A stretch of DNA of 53,531 nucleotides, taken from NCBI GenBank assembly GCA_964434165.1, contig CAYSUS010000051.1, positions 1 through 53,531 of the forward strand. Reading direction: 5' to 3'. Below, piece by piece: positions 1 to 9,400 of this stretch. Position 1 is the first letter of the stretch; every line of letters begins with the position of its first letter. The stretch comes from CAYSUS01 sp964434165. Its GTDB lineage: Bacteria; Planctomycetota; Planctomycetia; Pirellulales; Thermoguttaceae. A model generated the notes under the pieces. The model was not told where the DNA came from. It saw only the letters and a list, made by a program, of their open reading frames with translations, and made no database searches. Made by a program: the position numbers and the translations under genes.

Positions 1-54
1 GACGGGGGGAACGCCCCGACACCCCGACATGGCAGAAAGGAGGGCTATGGATTG

Positions 55-84
55 AAGAACCGGGCGGAAGGCCCCGGCCCGTTC
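55..84 (-). terminator. possible weak terminator after mtdB
   Basis: Read on the minus strand, a hairpin starts inside the mtdB stop codon: GAACGGGC pairs imperfectly with GCCCGGTTC (one bulged G) around a GC-rich loop, followed by the short pyrimidine run TTCTTC. The stem is imperfect and the U tract is short, so this is only a candidate end of the fae-mtdB transcript. Confidence 0.3.
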
Positions 85-967
85 ATGCCACCTGGAGCTG
101 CTGCCCCAGGGCGAAGATCTCCTCGGCGTCGAGCACCAGGTCGTTGGTCTCGAACAGCCGCCGCAGCGCGGCCTTGTGGATCTTCATCTTGGTGCCGCCG
201 ATGCCGATGGCCCCGTAGCAGACGGCTCCGTCGTGCTCGGCGCCGCGGTCGGTGACGGCGACGCCCTCCAGGCCGGCCGGCTCCACGGCGTTCAGGTCGA
301 TGGCCACGCGAAGATCGGCCATCCGGCGCCGGGCCTCGGCCGAGAGGAGGCGCACGCCCGGGGCCCCCGCCGCCACGACGATCTCGGCGCCCTCGTGCGC
401 CTCGCACGCATCCGGTGAGGCGACCGCGCGGGCCGAGAGCCGGGCGTCGGGGATCGCGGCGGACACCTCGTCGCACACGACCTGCGCCCGCTCCAGGCGG
501 CGCGAGGCCGCGCGGACGACGGCGCCCTGGCGGGCAAGAAGCCGCACGACGCGCCGGCCTACCGGGCCCGTGGCCGCCAGCACCAGCGCGGTCGCCCCGG
601 CCAACGGCACGTGCCGCGCGGCCGCGAGCACCGCGGCGGCGGCCGTGGTGTTGGCCCCACTGGCGTCGAGCATGACCGAGACCCGCATGGGGCCGAAGCA
701 GGTCTCCCGCACCGCGCGGAGGATGGCCTCGCCCCGGGCGACGTCCGACCCGCCCACGAAGATGGCCGTGCGGTGCAGATCGTCCGGCCCCCGGGTGAAG
801 ATCGCCCCATAGACCAGGTCGCGCACCTCCTCGGGGCGCACGCCGCCGTGGCGCAGGAGGTGGTCCACGCCCGAGTCGGCCGCCACCACGGCGTCGAAGA
901 CGCTCGGCTGCGGATCGCCGTCGAGCTGGATGAGGATCGAAGGCCGGGCCGGCTGTTGCGCGGTCAC
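83..967 (-). CDS. mtdB: methylene-tetrahydromethanopterin dehydrogenase (MtdB type)
   Basis: NAD(P)-dependent oxidation of methylene-H4MPT to methenyl-H4MPT in the cytoplasmic H4MPT-linked formaldehyde oxidation route. The protein is 294 residues, the usual length for MtdA/MtdB. The N-terminal block with the motif QLDGDPQPSVFDAV (residues 14-27) and DHLLRHGGV (35-43) is typical of the family. A Rossmann loop TGPVG lies at 133-137, and the C-terminal signature GIGGTKMKIH at 255-264. It begins four bases after the last base of the fae stop codon, so the two are almost certainly cotranscribed; their products act in successive steps (formaldehyde capture, then oxidation). The split between MtdA and MtdB is made by context: pairing with fae and no folate genes nearby favours MtdB. 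The cofactor preference cannot be read directly. Confidence 0.9.
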   Translation of the reverse strand: MTAQQPARPSILIQLDGDPQPSVFDAVVAADSGVDHLLRHGGVRPEEVRDLVYGAIFTRGPDDLHRTAIFVGGSDVARGEAILRAVRETCFGPMRVSVMLDASGANTTAAAAVLAAARHVPLAGATALVLAATGPVGRRVVRLLARQGAVVRAASRRLERAQVVCDEVSAAIPDARLSARAVASPDACEAHEGAEIVVAAGAPGVRLLSAEARRRMADLRVAIDLNAVEPAGLEGVAVTDRGAEHDGAVCYGAIGIGGTKMKIHKAALRRLFETNDLVLDAEEIFALGQQLQVA

Positions 968-970
968 GGA

Positions 971-1468
971 TCAGAACCCGCGGAAGGGGTGCGCGGCGGA
1001 TTCCTTGCCGGCGAGCATCTCCTCGACGGTCGGCCGGCCGGTCATGGCGCTATGGATCGCGTCCTTGGTGGCCTGGTAGTTGTACTCGTAGATCTTCTTG
1101 TCGTCCTCGGCCGCAGGGTGGATGAAGACGCCGCAGACGATGACCATCTGCTCGGCCTGGTCCTTTCGGATCACGCCGGCCTCGACGCTGTCGGCCACGG
1201 CCTTGGCCACCGCGGACTGGGCCGGCCCGAACATCTGCACGGCCTGTTTCATGCCTTCGATGGTCACCTTGGTGACCATGACCGTGGAGGGCTTGACGGC
1301 CAGGTTCGGCGCGAGCACGGCCAGGAGGTTGGTGTGGCCCTTGCTCTGGCGGGCCAGGGCGCTGGCGAACGCCGCGCCGACCGGCCCGTCCTTGTCCCCG
1401 ATGAGAAGGTCGATGTGCGCGACCTCGTTGCCGTCCCCTGCCAGCGCCTCTCCGACGAACATCGCCAT
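971..1468 (-). CDS. fae: formaldehyde-activating enzyme
   Basis: Fae accelerates condensation of formaldehyde with H4MPT to give methylene-H4MPT, the substrate of the MtdB encoded just downstream. The product is 165 residues, close to known Fae proteins. The N-terminus MAMFVGEALAGDGNEVAHID carries His18, equivalent to the catalytic His17 of Methylobacterium Fae when the initiator Met is not counted. Other family segments are GPVGAAFA, TVMVTKVTI and an IYEYNYQATKDAI stretch near the C-terminus. ATG at 1468 is chosen because GGGAG lies about 8 bases upstream and the preceding in-frame sequence has no family similarity; that upstream reading frame also runs through the scaffold gap. Fae and MtdB in a non-proteobacterium with planctomycete-like neighbours fits the known presence of H4MPT C1 genes in Planctomycetes. 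Confidence 0.95.
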   Translation of the reverse strand: MAMFVGEALAGDGNEVAHIDLLIGDKDGPVGAAFASALARQSKGHTNLLAVLAPNLAVKPSTVMVTKVTIEGMKQAVQMFGPAQSAVAKAVADSVEAGVIRKDQAEQMVIVCGVFIHPAAEDDKKIYEYNYQATKDAIHSAMTGRPTVEEMLAGKESAAHPFRGF

Positions 1469-1638
1469 TGGTCGGGTCTCCCGATCGATCAGTGGATGGT
1501 TGTTCGAAGTGCCACCGCGGGCGCGTGCCGTCTCGGCCCGCCCAGGCCCCCGGGTGCAAACGATACCAATTCTACCGGGGCGTGCAAGCAGTGGGGGCAA
1601 CCAGGGCACGTTGGAGGGGGCATGGCGCACTGCGATCG

Positions 1639-1648
1639 NNNNNNNNNN
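1639..1648. other. scaffold gap (10 N) in a 504-base intergenic region
   Basis: Ten Ns interrupt the sequence between fae (starting at 1468, reading left) and the CAP-domain gene (starting at 1973, reading right). The true distance is unknown. The whole stretch 1469-1972 should hold the divergent promoters of both genes, but I see no convincing promoter box, RNA or small gene in it. Reading frames that cross the Ns are artefacts. Confidence 0.95.
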
Positions 1649-1972
1649 TGCGCGTCGACCACGACCCGGACGAAGCGCGCTGATCGCTGCCGCCGCGCCG
1701 GCATCGTCTGGCCCAATGCACTGGAGCGGCCCCCCGCCGTTGAAGGGATTGCATTCACGATCGCCTCGATTAGGCTGTTGCTTCCCGCCCGAAAACTCGC
1801 CGCAGGATGCCCAAGCTCGCAGGAAGCCTCTTTTCGAGAGGTTTGGGCGAGGAACTTGGGTTGCGGTGCCCACCACGGCAGGTTCGGCGACGGACGACGC
1901 GACGTTGCGGACCATCGGGACCGACGGAGTCGTCCTTCCCCAATCCCTTAGTTCACCCACCGGAGGAGTCCC

Positions 1973-2404
1973 ATGCTCGCAGAGTTGGCGATGTGCGCTG
2001 CCGTCTCGCTGATGTTCACAGGGGACGGCAAGCGGGAGCCCCCGCCGGAGTCCGAGGAGCCGAAGTTCGAGCTGATCGCGATCGAGCGGAACATCATCGA
2101 CCGGACCAACGAGCAGCGAGTGCGGTATGGGCTGCCGGCTTTGGAGGTTGATCCGGCGCTGGTCGCGTCGGCCCGCCGGCACGCCACGTGGATGACGCTC
2201 AACCGCATCCTTCGGCACACGCGGGCGCCGGTGGCCGAGAACATCGCCATGGGCCAGCGGAGCAGCCAGGAGGCGGTCGGCGACTGGATGCGCTCGCCGG
2301 GCCATCGGGCGAACATCCTCAACCGCCGCTACCGCCGGATGGGCGCGGCGGCCTACCGCACGCCCGAGGGAACGATCTACTGGTGCCAGCAGTTCGGGCA
2401 TTGA
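1973..2404 (+). CDS. small CAP/SCP-domain protein (YkwD-like)
   Basis: A 143-residue member of the CAP superfamily (SCP/PR-1 fold), which in bacteria are mostly exported proteins of uncertain biochemical role. CAP signatures seen: the helix IIDRTNEQRVRYGLPALEVD (about 40-59), the SARRHATWM helix with its conserved His, ENIAMGQ in the middle, the WMRSPGHRANIL motif (about 104-115) and the final strand YWCQQFG. The N-terminus MLAELAMCAAVSLMFTG is a short hydrophobic leader that could be a signal peptide or a lipoprotein-like segment, but it lacks the usual positively charged residues, so export is likely rather than certain. GGAGGAG sits 5 bases before the ATG. It converges on the vWA gene across paired hairpins. 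Confidence 0.85.
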   Translation: MLAELAMCAAVSLMFTGDGKREPPPESEEPKFELIAIERNIIDRTNEQRVRYGLPALEVDPALVASARRHATWMTLNRILRHTRAPVAENIAMGQRSSQEAVGDWMRSPGHRANILNRRYRRMGAAAYRTPEGTIYWCQQFGH

Positions 2405-2438
2405 CGGGTCGCGTCCGCTTGAGCCACAAGAAACGAAC

Positions 2439-2572
2439 CCGCCCGCGCAGGGCTTCGGCCGTGCGCGGGCGGTCGGCGTTTGTGGCCGCGTGGGGGGCGC
2501 GGTCCGATCGCGATCTTCCTCACGGAACCTCCGCCGAAGGACGCGGCCTTGCGGCCGGTCTCCGGCGGAGGT
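2439..2572. terminator. pair of hairpins between convergent genes
   Basis: Two strong palindromes fill the 187 bases between the convergent CAP and vWA genes. The first (2439-2472) pairs CCGCCCGCGCA with TGCGCGGGCGG around a GGCTTCGGCC core. The second (2527-2572) pairs ACCTCCGCCG with CGGCGGAGGT, enclosing GCGGCCTTGCGGCC. Neither has a long U tract, so they may act as bidirectional terminators, as transcript-end stabilisers or both. Confidence 0.5.
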
Positions 2573-2591
2573 CCGAGGCAGCGGGACGGGG

Positions 2592-4100
2592 TTATTTCAC
2601 GAGGACCAGCGGTCGGTGGTCGGCGACGTCCTTGAGAACCTGCAGCAGGTCCTCGCGGTAGTCGGTCACGCCCGATCCGCCGGGCACGTTGAAGTGGATG
2701 CCGTCGGTGATGTCAGCGATCTGCTGCATCAGGTTGGTGTCGGCTCCGTTGCCGAGGCTGATGGTCAGGATCGGCCAGCCTTCCGCGGCGACGGCCTGGG
2801 CCTGCTCCAGGGCGTAGCCGTTGCCGTTGCCGTCCGGCTTGTTGGCCTGCCCGTCGGTCATCAGCACGATCATCTTGAACGCACCGGTGCGGGCGTGCGT
2901 TTGCAGTTCCTCCTTGGCCACTCGGATGCCGGCGCCGATGTTGGTATAGATGTCGTAGTGGCCGGCTTGCCGATGCTGGGCCGCGGATTCGACGTCGTCG
3001 AAGTTCTCGGTCAGCGTCTCCTCCAGGAGGGCGTCCTGCGAGGGGCTGTTGTAGACGACCAGCCCCACCCGGTCGTCGATATCGACCTGGCGCAGGTAGT
3101 CCAGAAAGACCCCGGTCGCATCCTTGACGGTGGCCACCGGCTCCGCCCTGACCTTCCACAAGTCGGGGGTCTGGTCGTACTCGCACTTCTTTTCCAGCCA
3201 GTAGTTGATCAGCGTCATGTACCCGTACTTGTTCCGGTACCCGGCGCCGTTGACGTTGCTGTTGTCCTGGACGTAGTCGATGTAGTTGTCCCAGCTCCCC
3301 GAAGGATAGGGATAGGGAACGGTGAGCAGGCCGAGGATCTCCTTGATCTCGTACTTCGACTTGTAACTGCTGATGTACTGCGGCTCGAACACCATGTTGC
3401 CGTACACGGGCGAGCCGAGGTCCTCGTAGATCTCCAGCAGGTTGGCCTCCACGGTCGCTCGGACGGATTCGCCGTAGTCCTTGATCCGTTTCAGCTCGCT
3501 GTCGTCGTTCATCGACCCGGAGAAGTCGAGCACCACGACGATGTCGCGGGGCTGGTAGCGGGCGATGGATTCGGCCGCGACGCTGAAGGAGTCCTTGCCG
3601 AGCAGCCGGGCGAAGAACAGCGGCGTGTTGGGCTTCACCGTCTGTACGCGGACGGCCGAGGGGAGCTGGTCGTCGGCCACGAACCGCGGGTCCTCTTCGC
3701 CCGGCTCCGGCTTGGGATTGTCGGGATACCAGTGTCCGGCCTGGAGCACGAACTCGTCGGGGTGTTGAGAGAGCCAGAGCTGTGCCCAAGCCTCCCAGTC
3801 CTCCTGTTCGGCCACCTGATTGCCGGCCACGGGATTTCGGGCGTGGTACTTCAGGGCCTCCAGATGCGCCAGCTCGACGCCCTCGACCAGGGCGCCCGCC
3901 CCGGCCAGGGCGGCGGCGTCGGTGGCCCGTTTAAGCTCGCTGTTGACCGTGGTCACGTAGCCCAAGTCCACGGACATGGCCAAGAGGGCCATCATCACGA
4001 TCATCATGAAGGCGGCCATGACAAGGACCGTCCCGCGACGGTTCGGCCTCTTTGTCCTTCGGTGCATGGCCTCACGGCACGTCTTGGAAGTGCCTGACAT
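2592..4100 (-). CDS. TadE/TadG-like membrane protein with von Willebrand A domain
   Basis: The 502-residue product begins with a short basic stretch and one hydrophobic helix (about 24-46, after RRGTVLVMAAFMM), followed by the region typical of Flp-pilus TadG-like proteins (DLGYVTTVNSELKRATDAAALAGAGAL in pieces at 45-72). A von Willebrand factor A domain starts near residue 185, with the metal-ion site D192-x-S194-x-S196 (DFSGSM) and a later IVLMTDGQ strand with the conserved TDG. Such proteins are usually anchored in the inner membrane with the vWA domain outside, and some take part in tight-adherence pili. No other tad genes are in the window, so a pilus role is not supported locally. ATG at 4100 is chosen for the GGGAGGG about 9 bases upstream; ATG at 4067 is an alternative. 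Confidence 0.85.
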   Translation of the reverse strand: MSGTSKTCREAMHRRTKRPNRRGTVLVMAAFMMIVMMALLAMSVDLGYVTTVNSELKRATDAAALAGAGALVEGVELAHLEALKYHARNPVAGNQVAEQEDWEAWAQLWLSQHPDEFVLQAGHWYPDNPKPEPGEEDPRFVADDQLPSAVRVQTVKPNTPLFFARLLGKDSFSVAAESIARYQPRDIVVVLDFSGSMNDDSELKRIKDYGESVRATVEANLLEIYEDLGSPVYGNMVFEPQYISSYKSKYEIKEILGLLTVPYPYPSGSWDNYIDYVQDNSNVNGAGYRNKYGYMTLINYWLEKKCEYDQTPDLWKVRAEPVATVKDATGVFLDYLRQVDIDDRVGLVVYNSPSQDALLEETLTENFDDVESAAQHRQAGHYDIYTNIGAGIRVAKEELQTHARTGAFKMIVLMTDGQANKPDGNGNGYALEQAQAVAAEGWPILTISLGNGADTNLMQQIADITDGIHFNVPGGSGVTDYREDLLQVLKDVADHRPLVLVK

Positions 4101-4358
4101 AAGAAACCCTCCCATCACCAAAGAAGAATGTGTTTCGAACGCGCCGGCTCGAACGCCGACAGGGACGAGTCCGCACGGCCGACCTCGGAATGGAAGTCGG
4201 GCCCCGCGGGGGTTGAGGCCAACATGAAGCCTAGCTCGAAAACCCAGGGCGGGCTCCTCGCGCGGAGCGCATTTCTTTGCGGGCCTCGCGGAATCGTCCG
4301 CCTCGCGGTCCTGCTGTAGCGGTTTCCCTCGAAGCCCGGGGCCGTCTATGATGCCCCG

Positions 4359-5546
4359 ATGCTCAAACGCCTCATCGTCCTCGGCGCCAGCGTCCGGGCG
4401 GCGGCCCAGTCGGCTCTGCGGGCCGGCTGGCAGCCGTGGGCTGCCGACATGTTCGCGGACGCCGACCTCGCCGCGTGCGCCCCGGCGACCGCCGTACACG
4501 ATTACCCGGAGGGACTCGAGCGGGCCGCCCGGTCGGCCCCGCCGGGAGCGTGGTTGTACACCGGCGGGCTGGAGAACCACGCGGACCTTGTCGACAGGAT
4601 TGCCCGTCGCCGCCGGCTGTGGGGCAACTCCGGCAGCGTGCTCCGCGAGGTCCGAAATCCGGTCCTCGTGGGGCGGGCCCTTGCCGACGCGGGGCTTGCC
4701 GCGCCCGAGGTCCGGCTCGCCCCCGAGGACGTTCCCCAAGACGGCACCTGGCTGCGCAAACCGTGGCGAGGCTGCGGCGGTGCGAGGATCGCCGTCTGGC
4801 GCGGTCCGTCGAAGAGCGCGTCGGGCCGTGCGCCCGGGAATGGCGACGGCTGGTACTTCCAGCGGCGCGTAGAGGGAACCGCCTGCTCGGCGGTCTACGT
4901 GGCCGCGGGCGGCCAGTCCCGACTGCTGGGCATCACACGGCAGATCATCGGCGCGGCATGGACTGGCGGTGAGCGATTCCAGTATTCCGGATCCATCGCG
5001 CTCGCGGCGATTGACGCGGAGAGCTTTCTGGTGGGAAAGGCAGTTCCAGAGTGCGCCAAGCACGTGGGCGAGGTGCTCGCCCGGCAGTTCGGACTCGTGG
5101 GCTTGTTCGGGGTCGACGGCATGGCCCTCGGGCCGGCCTTTCTGCCGGTCGAGGTTAACCCGCGGTATCCGGCTTCGGTGGAGGTCCTGGAGCGGGCGAG
5201 CGATATTGCGGCGCTGGGCTGGCACGTGGAGGCCTGCCAGTCCGGTCGCCTGCCCCAGCCCCCCGATCCGGTCCCCAGGGCGTGCTGGGGCAAGGCGATC
5301 GTGTACGCTCCAGAGGAGACCTTGGTGCCACGCGAACTGGCCCACTGGGCCTCGGAGGCGAACCAGGGGAAGCGATGGCCCATCCTGGCCGATCTTCCGC
5401 GGCCGGGGACGAGGATCGCCCGGGGGTGGCCTGTCCTGACGGTTTTCGCCGCGGGGCCGGATGACAGGGCCGTCGAGCAGGCCCTTTGCGAGCGGGCGGC
5501 ACGCGTCAGGGCGGTCCTGAACTCCGGCTCGCGCGGACGCGGATAG
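4359..5546 (+). CDS. ATP-grasp domain protein, H4MPT-cluster type
   Basis: A 395-residue protein starting with a Rossmann-like strand LKRLIVLGASVRAAAQSAL and containing an ATP-grasp fold: KPWRGCGG (134-141) for the nucleotide-binding loop, WYFQRRVEG (165-173), GLFGVDGM (248-255) and the metal-binding block PVEVNPRYPASVEV (263-276) with E265, N267 and R269. ATP-grasp enzymes ligate a carboxylate to an amine or thiol using ATP. In methylotrophs and planctomycetes an ATP-grasp gene (orf17 in Methylobacterium) is part of the H4MPT-linked C1 gene set and is thought to serve cofactor biosynthesis; the nearness of fae and mtdB makes this the most likely identity, as an inference. It is divergent from the vWA gene with 258 bases between them; no clear Shine-Dalgarno precedes the ATG. 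Confidence 0.75.
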   Translation: MLKRLIVLGASVRAAAQSALRAGWQPWAADMFADADLAACAPATAVHDYPEGLERAARSAPPGAWLYTGGLENHADLVDRIARRRRLWGNSGSVLREVRNPVLVGRALADAGLAAPEVRLAPEDVPQDGTWLRKPWRGCGGARIAVWRGPSKSASGRAPGNGDGWYFQRRVEGTACSAVYVAAGGQSRLLGITRQIIGAAWTGGERFQYSGSIALAAIDAESFLVGKAVPECAKHVGEVLARQFGLVGLFGVDGMALGPAFLPVEVNPRYPASVEVLERASDIAALGWHVEACQSGRLPQPPDPVPRACWGKAIVYAPEETLVPRELAHWASEANQGKRWPILADLPRPGTRIARGWPVLTVFAAGPDDRAVEQALCERAARVRAVLNSGSRGRG

Positions 5547-5622
5547 GGCACCGCATCACGGGCGGAATCGCCAGGCCCGAAGGCTCCGGGCCGGCACTGC
5601 GACGCGCGGGCTTGGACAAGCG

Positions 5623-6141
5623 CTAGCCGGCCAGCCGGGCGATGCGGTTGCCGGGGCTTTCTTCGACCCTCTCGGGCCGATAGCGATATTGCATGAGGTA
5701 GGCGTCCTCCGGGGTGTCGTCATAGAACCCGCGAAGGACCGATACGGCTCGGAACTGCGAGGCGCGGAAGAAGAGCTGGGCGGGCAGGTTCGTCTCGCGG
5801 ACTTCGAGCACGATTCGGGTGCGACGCTGGGCGGAGAGCTTGCCGATGAGCTTGCTGAGCATTTGGGTGCCCACGCCGCGGCGCCGGCAGTCCGAGGCGA
5901 CCGCGAAGTTCATGACGTGAATGCGCGTCTTGTTCAGCTCATAGATCATGAAGCCTACGACCCGATCGTCATGCTCGGCCACCATGCCGATGCAGTTCCG
6001 CTGCCTGAGGCAGCGAATGAAGTCCTCTTCGGTCCAGGGAAACTCGAAGCTCTCCGACTCGATGGCCAGGACTTCGGGCATGTCCCGGCGGATCATCCAT
6101 CGGATATGGACGCGGATCTCCTGCTTTTGCCCGGCACTCAT
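5623..6141 (-). CDS. rimI: ribosomal protein S18-alanine N-acetyltransferase family GNAT enzyme
   Basis: A 172-residue GNAT acetyltransferase. The order of motifs matches RimI: an N-terminal IRRDMPEVLAIESESFEFPW (17-36) including the FPW typical of RimI, the acetyl-CoA pyrophosphate loop CRRRGVG (85-91), the strand/helix EVRETNLPAQLFFRASQF (113-130) and RGFYDDTPEDAYLM (137-150). RimI acetylates the N-terminal alanine of S18; close paralogues modify other proteins, so the substrate is inferred. ATG 6141 is chosen because AAGGAGG lies 8 bases before it; an upstream in-frame start would lose this site. It is the last gene after the giant 6450-13694 gene on the same strand, separated by 308 bases, and converges with the ATP-grasp gene. 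Confidence 0.85.
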   Translation of the reverse strand: MSAGQKQEIRVHIRWMIRRDMPEVLAIESESFEFPWTEEDFIRCLRQRNCIGMVAEHDDRVVGFMIYELNKTRIHVMNFAVASDCRRRGVGTQMLSKLIGKLSAQRRTRIVLEVRETNLPAQLFFRASQFRAVSVLRGFYDDTPEDAYLMQYRYRPERVEESPGNRIARLAG

Positions 6142-6449
6142 CCTGGCCTCCTTCCTTGTTGGCCTTCCCCCCAAAGCCGCTTCGCAGATGCCGTCTTGCG
6201 GCGGCGCTCCGCTTCCGTGGGAGCCGCTCCCAAAAGGGCCTTGGCAATGCCGCCGACAAACTAGCAGAAGTGCGTTTTTCTGCCAAGACGAGCTGGGAAT
6301 CGCGACGCCGCCCGATTCGCCCCGCAGACAGACCGTCCCGAGGGACCGATGAACAGGCCCGACCGGCTCGGCCCGCCGCGGCTTGCGCGAATGTCGCAGT
6401 CGTCCTGTTTGGTGTTATCGTCCTGGCGTCGCACGCGGCTTTGCTGAGT
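6142..6449. other. 308-base intergenic stretch upstream of rimI
   Basis: Apart from the rimI Shine-Dalgarno at the left edge, I see no gene, RNA or convincing terminator here. It is long enough to hold a separate rimI promoter, but no box is convincing by eye. Confidence 0.5.
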
Positions 6450-9400
6450 TTAGCCAGCCCGAGGCCGAGCGCGCCAGCCGCCGAGGGTCGGCAAGCGAGG
6501 GCGCGGGCGCCAGCTCGCCCGAATCGAGGTAATCACCGCCCCAACCACGATGATCCAGCCGATCACCGACGGTTGAAGCCAGAGCCACCACGCCAGGCCG
6601 AGCAGACCCGCCAGCAGGTGCGGCCACCGCCGCAGGCCACTGGCCACGGCCGGCCAGAGTGACGCGAGCAGTCCCAGGACCGTCGCGAGGGCGACGACGC
6701 CGGCCGCCGTCCACCGGGGTGCAACGCGCACCGGCGGATCGCTCCCATATCGCAGCCCAATGGCGTCGGAAGGCCCGTGCACGACACTTCGGCAAAGGGC
6801 GGGCGATCGATCGATCGTGCCCACCCACAGCTCGCTGCAATCCGCGGTCCGCCCCCCGGCGGCCGCCGGGTCCCTCTCCGCGACGCCCCGCATCTCGGCC
6901 AGCCGCGCGAGGTTGACCTCGATGGCCTGGAGGTCCGCGCGAACCGTGCGGTGGAGGTCACTCTTCAGGGGTAGGGACAGTTCGCGGCGAACCTCGGTCC
7001 GGCAGGCTTCAATCTCCGATGCCCAGCGCACGTGCCATCGCTTGAGATCCTCCGGATCGATGGCGCTGGATTCCAGCGCCAACGTCATGGCGTCGGCAAT
7101 GGCCTTCATGCGGTAGAGCTCCTGGCGGAGGCGGCTCACACGACCGACGCCCTCCGACTCCCCCAGAGAGTAGCCTGGTGGGGCAGCGATCCGCCATAGT
7201 GTCGCCCGGACCCCCCAATTCCCGACTCGCGGCGCGGGAAACCGCCACAGCCCGGGCTCCTCACCGCGTCCGATTCGGCCGACGAAGACGACTTCGACCT
7301 TCTGAGGCAGGATCGGAGAGCGGAGCGGGACCGAGTAAGCGTCTCCCCGCTCGGTAGCCCGGGGGAGAACGGCCCGACCCTCGACAAGGACGTGAACGGC
7401 GCGGAGACCGTCGGGCATCGTCAACGGGCACTGCTTCTCGCCCGCCGGATCGACGTAGAACGTGGCCACGCCGTGACACGTTTGGTCGGGATCCCATGCC
7501 AGCCGGATATCCGAAAGCCTCACCTGCGGCGCAAGCCCCTTTGCGTCCAGAGGCTTCAGCGCCGCGTGGAAGCCGTCCTGCACCACGCGAAAGGCGGTGA
7601 ATGCATCCGGTCCCACGGCGAAGACCGCGAATTCATCCGGGATTCCGCTCGGATGCAGCCCCCGCGTCTCCCAGGCGATCGGCTGAAGCTCCTTTTGGGT
7701 GGGCAGGACGAGAAACCGCTTCAGCGACTCCGCTTCGCGGAGCAGGATCTCCGGCACCGTGACGTTCTGTCCGGACGTGCCCGCCAGTCGGCCCGTGACT
7801 CGAAGGCGGTATTCGTCCTCGATCGCTCGGTCTGGGCGGAGCACCAGTTGTCGCCGCCCGCCTTCGCTCGCCTCAACCAGGCGGATCGAAACCGGCGCAT
7901 CGCTCCGAAAAGGCTCCTGCCACGAGGGAGGCGCTTCGAGACGAAGCTCATCGACCAGGCCGCGGCTTACGCGCACCGAGAGGTCCACCGAGGCTTCCCA
8001 CGTCTCGCCATCGGCCTTGAGGGACGTAATCTGGGTCGCCTGCATCTGGGCCTGATTGGGGGTTACGAGAACTTCCGCGTCAAGCGGCTCGCGATCATCG
8101 AACGCGTAGCTGCGCACGAGCCTGCCCCAGTCCTCGCCGTTCTGCAAAACGGCCGGGGCTTCGATCTCAACCAGGCCACTGGTCTTGCCGGGCCGCACCT
8201 GGACCTCGGGCCGGCGGTAAACCTCCAGAGTGGACCAGTCGGAATCGGCCCCGCGCACCCGAACTTGCGGAACGGGCCACCTCCCACGAATCTGCCCGCG
8301 GACCTTCCCGCGGAGCATGAGCTGATGCCGTCCCTCGACGGGCGCGCTGAGAAACACGGTGATCTGGCCGTCCGGACCACGGGCCCATCTCTGAACTCGT
8401 TGGGCACCCTCCTGGAGCACGGACACGCTCTCGATGTCCAGACGCTTCGGGGCCTCAAGCCGGTGCTGGAAACTGTAGCCGCCGCTCGTGTTCAGATCCG
8501 CAGCCAGTCGCACGGCCACGGCTTTCGCACCGAACCCCAGAGCCAGGTTGTACTCCGCGGTTACGCGGGGGCTGCGCGGTTGGGCGACCAGTTCCCAGCC
8601 TCCCTCAACCCGTTCGAGGTCGTCCACGAATCGCGGTTGACCGTCCTTCGTGCCCCAAGCGGAGAGGAACTGCGGAACCGCGATCGCTGAGGCGCGATCT
8701 GGATCGGGATCGTCGGTCCGCAAGGATGGATCGACGGAAACCGCGAGCCACCGCCGGCTGGGCTCCGCATCCAGCACTTCGAGCCGCGGCAGCCGAAGGC
8801 TGCCGACACCGGAAGTGCCCGTTAGCAGGAACCGAGTTCGCAACGACTGCGTGCCGCCGATCGGCTGCGGGTAACTCAGCGTGAGGATCTGCACGTCCTC
8901 CCGCGGGTTCTCGGTTCGCACGGAGGGCGCCTCGGGGCCTTCCATGGGGAGGAGGCGCAGGCGCGGGTCGGCGGCAAGCCGGACCTGCCGAAGCCGCCCG
9001 TCCAATGCCGCCAGGCCGAACGTCGCGTCCAGGACCACGGTTCCCGGCTGCACGCGAAGCCAGAGGAGCTGCTCCAGCTTCCGGACCGGACCGGGACCCG
9101 AACCGTCCCCGCTTGCGGGCCATCTCACGGCGAGCCTGCCAGCCGGACCCAGGTCCGCGACCAGACGGGGGGAGGGCTCGTCCTCGAGCACCACGGCGCC
9201 GCGGGCTGAGGGCACCTCCAGGCCGCTCGTCCCGACCGGGACCAGAAACTCCAACCGGGCACGCGGGACCCGGGGGATGACCAGATCGAAGCCGCGGCTG
9301 GCGCCGTGGTCGCGGACCGGCGGACGCACGGCGAGTTGCAGCCGGGCGGTGCGAACCGCGTCCGGGATCGGCACGAGCAGGGCCGACCCGTCCTTCGTCC

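Noticed and set aside
971..2401. Long minus-strand frame running from fae through the N gap
   Set aside because: It passes through unknown bases and overlaps the CAP gene; only the fae part has family similarity, with its own ATG and ribosome binding site.
4101..5345. N-terminal extension of the vWA protein across the ATP-grasp gene
   Set aside because: The extension lies antisense to a clear ATP-grasp gene; the ATG at 4100 has a good Shine-Dalgarno just before the membrane helix.
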